Assembly: GCF_018130385.1 (NCBI RefSeq)
Contig: NZ_JAFCLU010000003.1
Coordinates: forward strand, 339,657-403,656
Direction: 5' to 3'
Source of the DNA: Bradyrhizobium sp. AUGA SZCCT0283
GTDB taxonomy: Bacteria > Pseudomonadota > Alphaproteobacteria > Rhizobiales > Xanthobacteraceae
DNA: 64,000 nt
Below the pieces are notes generated by a model, which saw only the letters and a list, made by a program, of their open reading frames with translations, was not told the origin of the DNA and made no database searches. A program made the position numbers and the translations under genes. Position 1 is the stretch's first letter, and every line of letters begins with the position of its first letter. Shown here one piece after another: positions 51,612 to 60,440 of this stretch.

Positions 51612-52372
51612 GGGCTGTCTCCGCTCAACGCGGCGCGGCCGAACAGGCGCTGTTGGGCTACGGTCAGAAGGATGTTCAGCGCGTAGCCGATGATGCCGAT
51701 CCAGACCAGATAGGCCAGCATCAGGTCGGGGCGCAGCGCCTGTTGCGCCAGCATGATGCCGGCGCCGAGGCCGAGCGGATTGATCGCGATTTCGACCGTC
51801 ACGGCGACGATCAGGGCGATGCCGGCCGACAGCCGAAAGGCCACGAAGATCCGCGGCAGCGCCGCCGGGATGATGATCTTCCAGATCCGCTGCGCCGGCG
51901 GCAGCCGCAGCGCCCGCGCCACTTCCATCAACCGCGGCTCGATGCTGCGCACGGCGGCACGCGAGAGGATCAGGATCGGCCAGACGCAAGCGAACGCCAC
52001 GATCACGATTTCCATGCGGTAGCCGAAGCCGAGCGCGATCAGCGCGATCGGCAACAGCGCAATCGAGGGGATCGGCCGGATCGCCTCGACGGTTACTTCC
52101 ATCAGGCGGTTGAGCGTATCCGAAATTCCGAAGGCGATGCCGAACGCGAGGCCAATGAGGGTGCCGATGGCGAGGCCTGTGAAGGCCGAGAACAGCGTGT
52201 CGCGCGTCGCCGCGAGAATCGAGAAATCGGCGAAGGCGCCAATCAGCGCCATGACGATCTGGCTCGGCGGCGCCAGGCTGTCGCTTTGCAGATGGGTGGC
52301 GCGCGCCCACACCTCGAACGCCAGCAGCACCGCGAGCGGCAACGCCAGCGCCTTGGCGGAATTGCCCGTCAC
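51608..52372 (-). CDS. ABC transporter permease 1 (SsuC/TauC type)
   Basis: 254-residue permease paralogous to the one above (MTGNSAKALALPLAVLLAFE; TRDTLFSAFTGLAIGTLIGL). EAA loop: MEVARALRLPPAQRIWKIII then PAALPRIFVAFRLSAGIALI. It overlaps the ATPase gene by four bases at its start and the second permease at its end, showing tight co-translation of the transporter. Confidence 0.88.
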   Translation of the reverse strand: MTGNSAKALALPLAVLLAFEVWARATHLQSDSLAPPSQIVMALIGAFADFSILAATRDTLFSAFTGLAIGTLIGLAFGIAFGISDTLNRLMEVTVEAIRPIPSIALLPIALIALGFGYRMEIVIVAFACVWPILILSRAAVRSIEPRLMEVARALRLPPAQRIWKIIIPAALPRIFVAFRLSAGIALIVAVTVEIAINPLGLGAGIMLAQQALRPDLMLAYLVWIGIIGYALNILLTVAQQRLFGRAALSGDSP

Positions 52373-53172
52373 TGCTCGGTCGCCTTGATGAAATCGAACA
52401 ATTGCCGCCGCAGCCGCAGGAATTCCGGATGCTCGCGGGTCGACAATTGATCGCGCGGGCGCGGCAGGTTGACCGGCAGTTCGATCCCGATCCGTCCCGG
52501 ATGCGGCAGCAGGCCGATCACGCGGTCGCCGAGATAGATCGCTTCATCAAGGTCGTGGGTCACGAAGATCACGGTGGCGCCGCTCGCCGCCACCAGCGAC
52601 AGCACCTCGTCCTGCAACCCCTGCCGCGTCATCGCGTCCAGCGCGCCGAACGGCTCGTCCATCAGCAGCGTCTTCGGTTCCTGCGCCAGGCAGCGGGCGA
52701 TCTGCAGGCGCTGCTGCATGCCGCCTGACATCTCGGACGGATACTTGCCGGCGTGGCCTGGCAGGCCGACGGTGCGCAGCAATTCCTCGATGCGGGCAGG
52801 GCGCTCGGCCGACGGCATGCCGCCCGCTTCCAGCGCCAGCGAAACGTTGCCCGCCGCGGTGCGCCACGGCAGCAGCGCCTTGCCGTAATCCTGGAACACG
52901 ATCGCGATCTCGCGACGCGGCTCGCGCATCGGCTGGCCGTCGAAATTCACTCTTCCGCTGGTCGGCTGATAGAGCCCAGCCGCCAGACGCAGCGCCGTGG
53001 TCTTGCCGCAACCGGAGGCGCCGACGATGCAGAGGAATTCGCCGGGTCGGACGCCGAGGCCGAGATTCTCGATGATGGTCTTGCCGCCGAGGACGAGCGT
53101 GACCCCGTCAAATGCGATCTGCGGCGCAATGGTACCGGATACGGCTTCGAGGCGTTTTGCGGCGCTTGCCAT
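52369..53172 (-). CDS. ABC transporter ATP-binding protein (SsuB/TauB type)
   Basis: 267 residues. Walker A CIVGASGCGKTTALRLAAGL, Q-loop IVFQDYGKALLPWRT, signature PSEMSGGMQQRLQIARC, Walker B LLMDEPFGALDAMTR and switch His in VIFVTHDLDEAIYL. The family imports sulphonates, taurine, nitrate, thiamine precursors or similar small anions. It follows the GntR regulator and precedes the permeases. Confidence 0.93.
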   Translation of the reverse strand: MASAAKRLEAVSGTIAPQIAFDGVTLVLGGKTIIENLGLGVRPGEFLCIVGASGCGKTTALRLAAGLYQPTSGRVNFDGQPMREPRREIAIVFQDYGKALLPWRTAAGNVSLALEAGGMPSAERPARIEELLRTVGLPGHAGKYPSEMSGGMQQRLQIARCLAQEPKTLLMDEPFGALDAMTRQGLQDEVLSLVAASGATVIFVTHDLDEAIYLGDRVIGLLPHPGRIGIELPVNLPRPRDQLSTREHPEFLRLRRQLFDFIKATEQ

Positions 53173-53176
53173 GATG

Positions 53177-53875
53177 TCAGCTCTCGCTGCCTGACGGATA
53201 GACGAAGTCCATAGTCGAGCGGAGATGCGCAGATAGCATCGCTTGCGAGCCCTGAATGTCGCGCGCGATCACGCGGTCGGCGAGCAATTGATGGGCGCGG
53301 ACGAATTTCTTGCCGCTGTCGAAGGAGCGCATCATCACCCGGCGGTAGCGGTAGGCCTGGTCGTAGAGATCGGAATGCGCCGCGAGCAGGCGTTTTGAGC
53401 CGCAGGCGGCCAGCAGCGCGGTATGAAACCCCTTGTGCAGCCGGTCGAAATCCTCCGCGCCCTCGCGGAATTCATCGCCGGTCCGCTCGATGTGGCGGCG
53501 CATCTGGTGCAGCGCGCTGACGATGCCGGCCTCCCAGGCGTCATCGCCGTGGGTGATCGCCAGCCTGATGGCCTCGACCTCGATCGCGGTGCGCATGCAG
53601 GTGATGTCGAGCAGATCCTCGCGGCTGATATCGGCGACGCGAAAGCCGCGCTGCCCGGTGCCGACGATCAGTCCGCGCGACATCAGCCGCGACAGGCCTT
53701 CGCGCAGCGGCGTGGCGCCGATTTCGTAGCGCTGCACGAGGTCGACGATGCCAAGCCGCGATCCCGGCGCCAGATGACCGGCCAGGATGTCCTGCTCGAC
53801 CAGCATGGCCGCGCGCTCGCTCAGCGTGGCGGCCTCTGCCGCCGGTCGGCTCGGTTGGCGCTCGGACGCCGGCAT
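53177..53875 (-). CDS. GntR-family regulator, FadR subfamily
   Basis: 232 residues. Winged helix-turn-helix near the start (LVEQDILAGHLAPGSRLGIV, DLVQRYEIGATPLREGLSRL, MSRGLIVGTGQRGFRVADI), then the helical FCD ligand-binding domain (LLDITCMRTAIEVEAIRLAI, EDFDRLHKGFHTALLAACGS with the metal His, AYRYRRVMMRSFDS and a second His in RAHQLLADRVIARD). The ligand is likely a carboxylic acid of the pathway. It sits between the binding protein and the ATPase and probably controls both diverging halves. ATG 53875. Confidence 0.9.
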   Translation of the reverse strand: MPASERQPSRPAAEAATLSERAAMLVEQDILAGHLAPGSRLGIVDLVQRYEIGATPLREGLSRLMSRGLIVGTGQRGFRVADISREDLLDITCMRTAIEVEAIRLAITHGDDAWEAGIVSALHQMRRHIERTGDEFREGAEDFDRLHKGFHTALLAACGSKRLLAAHSDLYDQAYRYRRVMMRSFDSGKKFVRAHQLLADRVIARDIQGSQAMLSAHLRSTMDFVYPSGSES

Positions 53876-53886
53876 CGCGAAATCCT

Positions 53887-54810
53887 CTACTTCAGGACCA
53901 GCTTCGAGGTGTCGAGCTTGGATTGCAGCATCTTTTGCGTCGACATCACCTCGATCCACCAGGCGAGTTGCTCGGGCTTCAGCACCGGTTCGGAGCGGTT
54001 CGGCGGCGTCGCCTTGACCAGCTCGATCGGCTGCTTGGTGAATTTTGAAATCGAGGTCGACGCCTTTTCGCGGTCGTTGTTGACGATGACGGCGGATTCG
54101 GCGAGCGCGTCGCGGAATTTCTTGATCGCCGCGGCGTTCTTGTCCGCCCATTCGCGCGACGCTGCGTAGAAGATGATGGGATGGGTGCGCGCCAGTTCGA
54201 CGGCATAGCGCGCGCCGACCGAGCCCAGTCCGGCATTGGTCATGCGGGTCACGAACGGTTCGGCGGTCAGCACGGCGTCGACGCCGCCGGACTTGATGAT
54301 ATCGGCCATGGTCGGGAAGGTGACCTCGACGAAATTGACGCTCTTGGGATCGACGCCCTTCTCCACCAGCCATTTCACGAACAGCACGTGCAGGAAGGCG
54401 TTCAGCCCGGGCGCGCCGACTTTCTTGCCGACAAAGTCCTTCGGCTCCTTGATGGTGATGCCGTTGCGGACGAAGGCGGTGATGTTGCCGTTCGACACCG
54501 GGCTCATCACGGTTGCACCGGCAATCGCGACGAGATCGAGCCCGCCGTCGGCGGCCTGCAGGAACACGGTCGAGGTCGGCCCGCCGATCTGGATCGAGTT
54601 CGACAGGATCGCGGCCGGGATATTCGAGTTGATGGCGATCGGTGTCATCTCGACCTCGAGCCCGTGCTTTCTGAAGATGCCTTCGTCGATCGCCACCATC
54701 GCCGAAGCGCAGTCCGAGGTCGCCGTGCAGCCGACCTGGATCTTGGCTTGCGCAAAGGCGGTGCCGGTCAGCGCCACGCTGACCGCAAGGGCGGCAAGAA
54801 CCTTTTTCAC
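53887..54810 (-). CDS. ABC transporter substrate-binding protein (NMT1/SsuA-like)
   Basis: 307 residues. Signal peptide MKKVLAALAVSVALTGTAFA; periplasmic fold IQVGCTATSDCASAMVAIDE, GIFRKHGLEVEMTPIAINSN, IPAAILSNSIQIGGPTSTVF, FVGKKVGAPGLNAFLHVLFV and VDAVLTAEPFVTRM. The opening Cys pair (GCTATSDC) is unusual for the family. The ligand is unknown; location opposite a FAH/cyclase/amidohydrolase set suggests an aromatic or cyclic acid. First gene of the minus-strand operon. Confidence 0.9.
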   Translation of the reverse strand: MKKVLAALAVSVALTGTAFAQAKIQVGCTATSDCASAMVAIDEGIFRKHGLEVEMTPIAINSNIPAAILSNSIQIGGPTSTVFLQAADGGLDLVAIAGATVMSPVSNGNITAFVRNGITIKEPKDFVGKKVGAPGLNAFLHVLFVKWLVEKGVDPKSVNFVEVTFPTMADIIKSGGVDAVLTAEPFVTRMTNAGLGSVGARYAVELARTHPIIFYAASREWADKNAAAIKKFRDALAESAVIVNNDREKASTSISKFTKQPIELVKATPPNRSEPVLKPEQLAWWIEVMSTQKMLQSKLDTSKLVLK

Positions 54811-54896
54811 GGCTTTCTCCCCATCTACATTTTTCAGGCTTGTTTATCGATATTTTTTTTGATCATATATTTCATCGGAAAACAAGGGGTCATCCA

Positions 54897-55880
54897 GTGA
54901 AACTCGCAACATTCAAATCCGGCGGACAGGAAAAGATCGGAATCGTGCATACGGGCGATACGGCTCTGTTCGATCTCGCGGCCGCCGCTAGCCGGAGCGG
55001 AAGCGCCAACCCGGCCTTCGCGTCGATGCTGGCATTGATCGACGCCGGCGAGAGCGCACTCGAACAGGCGGCAAAAGTGTTCGAGAAGCACGGCAAGGAC
55101 GAGAGCCTGTCAATCAACACCGGGACGGCCGAGGTTCTCGCGCCGGTCCCTGAGCCGCGGCAGATGCGGGACGGCATGTCGTTTCCGCTGCACATCCTGC
55201 AGGCCCCGCGCGGGCAGCTCAAGCTCGCCGCGCGCGCCAAGGGCGACACGGCGGAACTGGCGCGGATCGAGGCCGAACCGCTCGGCGAACTGCCGGAGGT
55301 CTACCGCAAGCAGCCGATCTACTACATCACCAACCGCTTCAGCGTCCGCGGCACCAACACCACGGTGAAGTGGCCGCGCTACAGCCAGGTGATGGATTAC
55401 GAACTAGAATTCGGCGTCATTACCAAAAGCAAGGGCGCCAACATCTCCGCCGCCAAGGCCAAAGACCACATATTCGGCTATACGATCTTCAATGACTTTT
55501 CCGCGCGCGATGCCCAGCGCATTGAAATGGAGGGCCGGCTGGGCCCGGCGAAAGGCAAGAGTTTCGACGGCGGCAACGTGATGGGGCCGTGGATCGTCAC
55601 GCCCGACGAGATCGGCGATCCCTACAAATTGAAGATGGAAGCACGCGTCAACGGCAAGATGCGTTCGCAGGGCGTGACCGAGGGCATGCTATTCTCGTTC
55701 GAGGAGATCATCGCCCATGTCAGCAAGGACGAGACCCTGATGCCCGGCGAATTCATCGGGTCCGGCACCGTCGGCAATGGCTGCGGCCTCGAGCTCGGCT
55801 GGTATCTCGAGCACGGCGATACCATTGAACTCGAAGTCGAAAAGATCGGCACGTTGAAGAACCGGGTCGAGCGGCAATAG
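54897..55880 (+). CDS. Fumarylacetoacetate hydrolase family protein
   Basis: 327 residues from the GTG at 54897, with AAGGGG at a good distance. FAH-fold C-C bond hydrolase: PIYYITNRFSVRGTNTTVKW, the metal Glu in MDYELEFGVI, FGYTIFNDFSARDAQRIEME, KGKSFDGGNVMGPWIVTPDE and MPGEFIGSGTVGNGCGLELG. The family cleaves fumarylpyruvate, 2-oxohept-ene-dioate or acylpyruvates. First gene of the diverging catabolic half, 87 bp from the binding-protein start; the AT-rich spacer should hold both promoters and a GntR operator. Confidence 0.9.
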   Translation: MKLATFKSGGQEKIGIVHTGDTALFDLAAAASRSGSANPAFASMLALIDAGESALEQAAKVFEKHGKDESLSINTGTAEVLAPVPEPRQMRDGMSFPLHILQAPRGQLKLAARAKGDTAELARIEAEPLGELPEVYRKQPIYYITNRFSVRGTNTTVKWPRYSQVMDYELEFGVITKSKGANISAAKAKDHIFGYTIFNDFSARDAQRIEMEGRLGPAKGKSFDGGNVMGPWIVTPDEIGDPYKLKMEARVNGKMRSQGVTEGMLFSFEEIIAHVSKDETLMPGEFIGSGTVGNGCGLELGWYLEHGDTIELEVEKIGTLKNRVERQ

Positions 55881-55928
55881 TCTGTTGCCGGCGACGTCAC
55901 CAATAAGAACATCACGCGAGGAAACGCC

Positions 55929-56705
55929 ATGGCGCGCAAATTGATCGATATCTCCGTTCCCCTGCAAAACGACGTGCCGGCCGACCCGCCTGGCAATCAC
56001 CCGACCATTCAGTATATCGACCACCAGCAGGGCCTGCCGCGGATGCTGCAGTTCTTCGACGGGCTGAAGGCGGAAGACCTGCCGGACGGGCAGGGCTGGG
56101 CGGTGGAACAGGTATCGCTCTCGACCCACAACGGCACGCATCTGGACGCGCCCTGGCACTTCCATCCCACCATGAACCGCGGCGAACGCGCCTGGACCAT
56201 CGACGAGGTGCCGCTCGAATGGTGCTTTCAGCCGGGTGTGAAGCTCGACTTTCGGCATTTTCCGGACGGCTATGTCGCGACCGCCAAGGATGTCGAGGCT
56301 GAACTGAAGCGCATCGGCCATACGCTGTCGCCGCTGGAAATCGTCGTGGTCAACACCAGCGCCGGCGTCAAATATGGAAGGCCCGATTACGTCACCTCCG
56401 GCTGCGGCATGGGCTACGAGGCGACGATGTATCTGTTGGAGCGCGGCGTGCGGCTGACCGGGATCGACGGCTGGAGTTGGGATGCGCCGTTCATCTACAC
56501 CGCGAAGAAATATGCCGAGACCAGGGACGCCAGCCTGATCTGGGAAGGCCACAAGGCCGGTCGCCACATCGGCTATTGTCACATCGAAAAACTGCACAAT
56601 CTCGAACAACTACCGTCAACCGGCTTTGCGGTGTCCTGCTTCCCGGTGAAGATCGAGCGCGCTTCGGCGGGCTGGACCCGGGCGGTCGCCATCCTCGACG
56701 GCTGA
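55929..56705 (+). CDS. Cyclase family protein (kynurenine-formamidase-like)
   Basis: 258 residues. Metal motif HxGTHxDxPxH appears as STHNGTHLDAPWHFHP, giving His, His and Asp ligands; other family parts are KLIDISVPLQNDVPADPPGN, IVVVNTSAGVKYGRP and LTGIDGWSWDAPFIYT. Members hydrolyse N-formylkynurenine or related cyclic amides and esters. The starting block and neighbours suit hydrolysis of a lactone or amide intermediate in the same pathway. 48 bp after the FAH gene. Confidence 0.87.
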   Translation: MARKLIDISVPLQNDVPADPPGNHPTIQYIDHQQGLPRMLQFFDGLKAEDLPDGQGWAVEQVSLSTHNGTHLDAPWHFHPTMNRGERAWTIDEVPLEWCFQPGVKLDFRHFPDGYVATAKDVEAELKRIGHTLSPLEIVVVNTSAGVKYGRPDYVTSGCGMGYEATMYLLERGVRLTGIDGWSWDAPFIYTAKKYAETRDASLIWEGHKAGRHIGYCHIEKLHNLEQLPSTGFAVSCFPVKIERASAGWTRAVAILDG

Positions 56706-56745
56706 AGGCTGCATGCGACAACAAACAAAAGCAGGGAGAGAACGG

Positions 56746-57843
56746 ATGACGGATTTGCGCACGCCCCCGCTGCGGGGATGCTTTTGCTGTGGCCCATCAA
56801 GTCCGTCACTCGCCAGCCCAAGCCGGCGCGGCTTCATGTTCGGCGCCGGCGCGCTGGCGCTGACAACGGCGGTAGGCAGCAACCGGGCAACGGCACAAAC
56901 CGCCGACACAAAACCGTTCCGCATTGACGTTCACCATCATCTGTCGCCGCCGACCTACGTGACCGCGTCGAACGACAGCGGTTTTGGCGATCCGCTGATG
57001 AAGAACTGGAGCATCGAGAAATCACTGGCTGATATGGACAAGGCCGGCATCGCCACCGCGATGCTGTCGGTCACCACGCCCGCCGTCAATTTCACCAAGG
57101 GCGATGCCGCGCGAAAACTCTGCCGCGAGTCGAATGAGTATGGCGCAAAACTGGTCGCGGATTATCCCGGACGCTTCGGCAATTTCGCGATGCTGCCGCT
57201 CACCGACGCCGAAGGCAGCTTGCGCGAACTGACGTATGCGCTCGATACCCTGAAGGCCGACGGCATCGCCTTGATGACGAGTTACGGCGACAAGTGGCTC
57301 GGCGATCCATCATTCCTGCCCGTGATGGAAGAACTCAATCGTCGCAAGGCGCTGGTGTACACCCATCCGACGGCGGCCAATTGCTGCGTGAACCTGGTGC
57401 CGACACAGCCGCCTGTCATGATCGAGTTCGGCACCGACACGACGCGCACCATCGCCGACATCGTCTTCTCCGGCAATGCGCGGCGGTTTCCCGATATCCG
57501 CTGGATCTTCTCGCACGCCGGCGGCACGATGCCGTTCCTGATCGAGCGCTTCGTCCGTCATCCGCTGCTGGTGCCGAAGGCCAAGGAGACGGTGCCTGAT
57601 GGCACGCTCGCCGAGCTGAAGCGTTTCTTCTATGACACCGCGCAGACCTCCAACCGCGGCGCGATGTCGGCGTTGGCGGCGATCATCCCGCCATCGCAAA
57701 TCGTGTTCGGAACGGATTTCCCGTACCGGACCGGCAGCGATCATGTGAAGGGGTTGCGCGAGGCGGGTGTGTTTACGGAAGAACAGATCGCAGCGATCGA
57801 GCGGGGGAATGCGCTCAAGCTGTTACCGCGGCTGGCAAGCTAG
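56746..57843 (+). CDS. Exported amidohydrolase (ACMSD-like, TIM barrel)
   Basis: 365 residues from ATG 56746 (AGGGAG upstream). A Tat-like leader (SRRGFMFGAGALALTTAVGS) suggests periplasmic location, unusual for the family. Barrel motifs: FRIDVHHHLSPPTYV (metal HxH), LADMDKAGIATAMLSVTTP, the later VYTHPTAANCC, IFSHAGGTMPFLIERF (His) and IVFGTDFPYRTGSDH (Asp). These match amidohydrolase_2, which includes decarboxylases such as ACMSD and gamma-resorcylate decarboxylase, as well as hydrolases. Two Cys pairs precede the Tat motif. Last of three genes. Confidence 0.85.
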   Translation: MTDLRTPPLRGCFCCGPSSPSLASPSRRGFMFGAGALALTTAVGSNRATAQTADTKPFRIDVHHHLSPPTYVTASNDSGFGDPLMKNWSIEKSLADMDKAGIATAMLSVTTPAVNFTKGDAARKLCRESNEYGAKLVADYPGRFGNFAMLPLTDAEGSLRELTYALDTLKADGIALMTSYGDKWLGDPSFLPVMEELNRRKALVYTHPTAANCCVNLVPTQPPVMIEFGTDTTRTIADIVFSGNARRFPDIRWIFSHAGGTMPFLIERFVRHPLLVPKAKETVPDGTLAELKRFFYDTAQTSNRGAMSALAAIIPPSQIVFGTDFPYRTGSDHVKGLREAGVFTEEQIAAIERGNALKLLPRLAS

Positions 57844-57889
57844 TTTGGGAGCTGGCCGGTCCACTCGTCATGTTGTGGAGCGAGCCGCC

Positions 57890-57925
57890 AAAAAGAAAAG
57901 GCGCGCCGGACTGTCCGGCACGCCT
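57890..57925 (-). terminator. Terminator of the glycine-rich protein gene
   Basis: AGGCG-C-GCCGGAC / GTCCGGC-A-CGCCT is a near-perfect stem (57899-57925) followed on the minus strand by TTTTCTTTTT. It also separates the amidohydrolase from the convergent gene. Confidence 0.8.
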
Positions 57926-57978
57926 GATTCTTGATTCTTGTCTCCGATCCGTCTGAAGCGACGGCGATCGGATCTATA

Positions 57979-58260
57979 TCACCACCTGCAGACGCGGACG
58001 CCGTAGGAATTCCACCAGCAGCGGGGACCCACAACGAGTGGCGCGCCATAGTAGCCGTAGCCTCGGCCGTAACCGCGGCCGCGATAGAAGCCACGGCCGC
58101 CGCGATAGACGCCACCGCCGCGATAGTAGCCTCGGCCGCCACGCGCCTGCGCGGAGGTGGTTGTCCCGCCGACCAGAATGGCAGAGGTGCTGGCGACGTA
58201 GACGAACAACAAAGCCAACGCTGCGAGGCAGCGGGTCAGGATATTGTAGCGTTTAGCCAT
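57979..58260 (-). CDS. Exported glycine/arginine/tyrosine-rich protein
   Basis: 93 residues. Signal peptide MAKRYNILTRCLAALALLFV continuing to YVASTSA, then GGRGYYRGGGVYRGGRGFYR and GRGYGRGYGYYGAP, a low-complexity GRGYYRGG repeat, and a C-terminal CWWNSYGVRVCRW with two Cys. Proteins of this style are abundant in Bradyrhizobium and appear surface- or periplasm-associated. Function unknown. Confidence 0.75.
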   Translation of the reverse strand: MAKRYNILTRCLAALALLFVYVASTSAILVGGTTTSAQARGGRGYYRGGGVYRGGRGFYRGRGYGRGYGYYGAPLVVGPRCWWNSYGVRVCRW

Positions 58261-58597
58261 TCGGGAATCTCCGGGTCACTTCCAGACACCTGGACTTCAG
58301 CACTGTCTCACTTAGACGCGCGAGCAGGCATTCGGTTCAGATGCGCTAAGACAATATTTTTACTAAGGTTCTTGCGGGCTTTCGGGACTCTATTAAGAAG
58401 GGCAGGTAAGGTCAAGTTGCAGCCGATTTGCCGAGGATTTTTGCGTTGCGCCGTTCATCTTCCTGAATGCTTCCTGAACACGGATGATTGTGCGCTGCAG
58501 AATTCCGAGAGAAGCTACGGCAAGGCCACGCCGGCAACTTGATCTCGACACGATTTCCATTTCTCAGCGTAAGACCACCTCGCCTTAACGAGTACCC
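58261..58597. other. Gap between the glycine-rich gene and the carbamoyltransferase
   Basis: 337 bp with no supported ORF. An imperfect inverted repeat TGTCT...AGACA lies at about 58304-58354, in the likely promoter region of the glycine-rich gene. Nothing else was recognised. Confidence 0.4.
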
Positions 58598-60409
58598 ATG
58601 TCCAAAAAACACACTTATGTCCTTGGCCTGAACACTTACGACCATGATGTCAGCGCCTGCCTGTTGCGCGACGGCGCCATCGCCTTTGCCATCGCCAAGG
58701 AGCGGATCACGCGGGCCAAGCACGCATCGGGCTTCTACAAGGAAGTGATCGACTATTGCCTCGAAGCCGAAGGCATTACGCTCGACGACGTCGATCTGGT
58801 GGTGCGCAATTGTTACATCCTGCCGGTCCAGGAAATGGAGGAGCGGCTGGTCTATTTCGATGCGCCGGGCTTCCTCCCGGATTTCGAGCGGGGCGACGCA
58901 GCCAAGCACCCGCTGTACCTGTCGCGTCAGGACAAGGTAGTCACGATCTCCCATCACCTCGCGCACGCCTACAGCGCGTTCGCGGTGTCGCCGTTCGAGG
59001 ATGGCGTCGTGATGATCGTCGATGGTGTCGGCAGCTACCGCTCCGACGTGATGGAAGCCTTTCCGGCCAGCGATACGGCGACGCCGCTCGCGCGGGAGTC
59101 GGAGAGCTACTACAAGTTCAGCGGCACGACGCTGGAATGCCTGAAGAAGGTCTGGATGGAGCCGGACCGCGGCTTCCTCAGCGACGAATTCTACACCATG
59201 CCCGGTCTCGGCGCGCTGTACAGTCGCGCCTCCACCTACATTTTCGGCGACTGGAACAAATGCGGCGAGCTGATGGGGCTGGCGCCCTATGGCCGCCGCG
59301 ACCAGGTCAAGCATTTGCTCGAAATGACGGACGGCAAGCTGCAGGTGCCGCACTGGACCGCCGACTTCAAGCAGCCTTACGTGTTCGAACCCGGCAGCAA
59401 CTGGGAAAAGAACCCCGCGATGCGGCACTGGGAAGACCTGGCCTGGCGTACGCAGGACGACACCGAGAACGTCCTGCTTGCGCGTGCCCGCTGGCTGCGT
59501 GAAACCACCGGTGCAAAAAACCTCTGCATGGCCGGCGGCGTCGCGTTGAACTGCGTGGCGAACGGGCGGGTCGCCCGCGAGGCTGGGTTCGAGAACGTCT
59601 GGATCCAGCCTGCGGCCGGCGATGACGGCATTGCGATCGGCTGCGCCTATTACGGCTGGCTCGAAATTCTGAAGCAGCGCCGCGACTTCGTCATGGATCA
59701 TTCCTATGTCGGCAGGCGCTACAGCGATCAGGACGCCGCCACGGAATTGAAGAAACTCCTCGTGCGCATCCAGGTCGGTGCCGTCAAGAGCGAGAACGTG
59801 TGCCGCGACACGGCCAGGCTGCTCGCCGACCAGAAGGTGATCGGCTGGTTTCAGGACCGGTCGGAATTCGGGCCGCGCGCGCTCGGCAACCGCAGCCTGC
59901 TGGCCGACCCGCGCAAGCCCGAAATGAAGGACACCCTCAACAGCCGCGTCAAGCACCGGCAGGCGTTCCGGCCGTTCGCGCCGATCGTGCTGGCCGAGCG
60001 CATGAAGGAAATTTTTGAAGGCGATGAAGACTCGCCCTTCATGCTGATCGCCAAACCGGTTCGTCCCGAGTGGCGGGATAAAATTCCGGCGATCGTGCAC
60101 GTCGACGGCACCGCACGGGTGCAGACCGTGCGCGAGGCAACCAATCCGATGCTTTACCGCCTGCTGAAGGAGTTCGAGGCGCTGACCGGCGTTCCCGTGC
60201 TGATCAACACCTCATTCAACATCAAGGGCGAGCCCATCGTGGAAACGCCGCAGGATGCCGTGAACTGCTTTCTGACCACGGGCGTCGATCATCTGGTCAT
60301 CCACGATACGATCGTCTCGAAGACCGCGATGCACAAGGTGGTCGCGCCGCTGGTCACGATCGCCGCCGATGTGCGGACGCTGGTGGCCTCGACCGCGCAG
60401 CCGGCCTGA
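58598..60409 (+). CDS. NodU/CmcH family O-carbamoyltransferase
   Basis: Carbamoyl-phosphate-dependent O-carbamoyltransferase of the NodU family, 603 residues, full length. The N-terminal Kae1/HSP70-like ATPase domain has YVLGLNTYDHDVSACLLRDG, ISHHLAHAYSAF (metal His), VVMIVDGVGSYRSDV, GELMGLAPYGRR and LCMAGGVALNCVANGR. The YrdC-like C-terminal domain has FQDRSEFGPRALGNRSLLAD, VKHRQAFRPFAPIVLAERM and GVPVLINTSFNIKGEPI. In rhizobia NodU carbamoylates Nod factors, but relatives act on polysaccharides or antibiotics. No nod genes lie here. The opgC gene faces it. Confidence 0.88.
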   Translation: MSKKHTYVLGLNTYDHDVSACLLRDGAIAFAIAKERITRAKHASGFYKEVIDYCLEAEGITLDDVDLVVRNCYILPVQEMEERLVYFDAPGFLPDFERGDAAKHPLYLSRQDKVVTISHHLAHAYSAFAVSPFEDGVVMIVDGVGSYRSDVMEAFPASDTATPLARESESYYKFSGTTLECLKKVWMEPDRGFLSDEFYTMPGLGALYSRASTYIFGDWNKCGELMGLAPYGRRDQVKHLLEMTDGKLQVPHWTADFKQPYVFEPGSNWEKNPAMRHWEDLAWRTQDDTENVLLARARWLRETTGAKNLCMAGGVALNCVANGRVAREAGFENVWIQPAAGDDGIAIGCAYYGWLEILKQRRDFVMDHSYVGRRYSDQDAATELKKLLVRIQVGAVKSENVCRDTARLLADQKVIGWFQDRSEFGPRALGNRSLLADPRKPEMKDTLNSRVKHRQAFRPFAPIVLAERMKEIFEGDEDSPFMLIAKPVRPEWRDKIPAIVHVDGTARVQTVREATNPMLYRLLKEFEALTGVPVLINTSFNIKGEPIVETPQDAVNCFLTTGVDHLVIHDTIVSKTAMHKVVAPLVTIAADVRTLVASTAQPA

Positions 60410-60440
60410 GGGCGGCTGTCGCGGTCCAGTCAGGAGCCGC

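Noticed and set aside
51612..52310. Upstream part of a 488-codon frame fused to permease 2
   Set aside because: This part lies over permease 1 in another frame; the ATG at 51611 with ATGA overlap is the real start.
58412..60100. 562-codon minus-strand ORF over the carbamoyltransferase
   Set aside because: Shadow frame of a full-length NodU-family gene.
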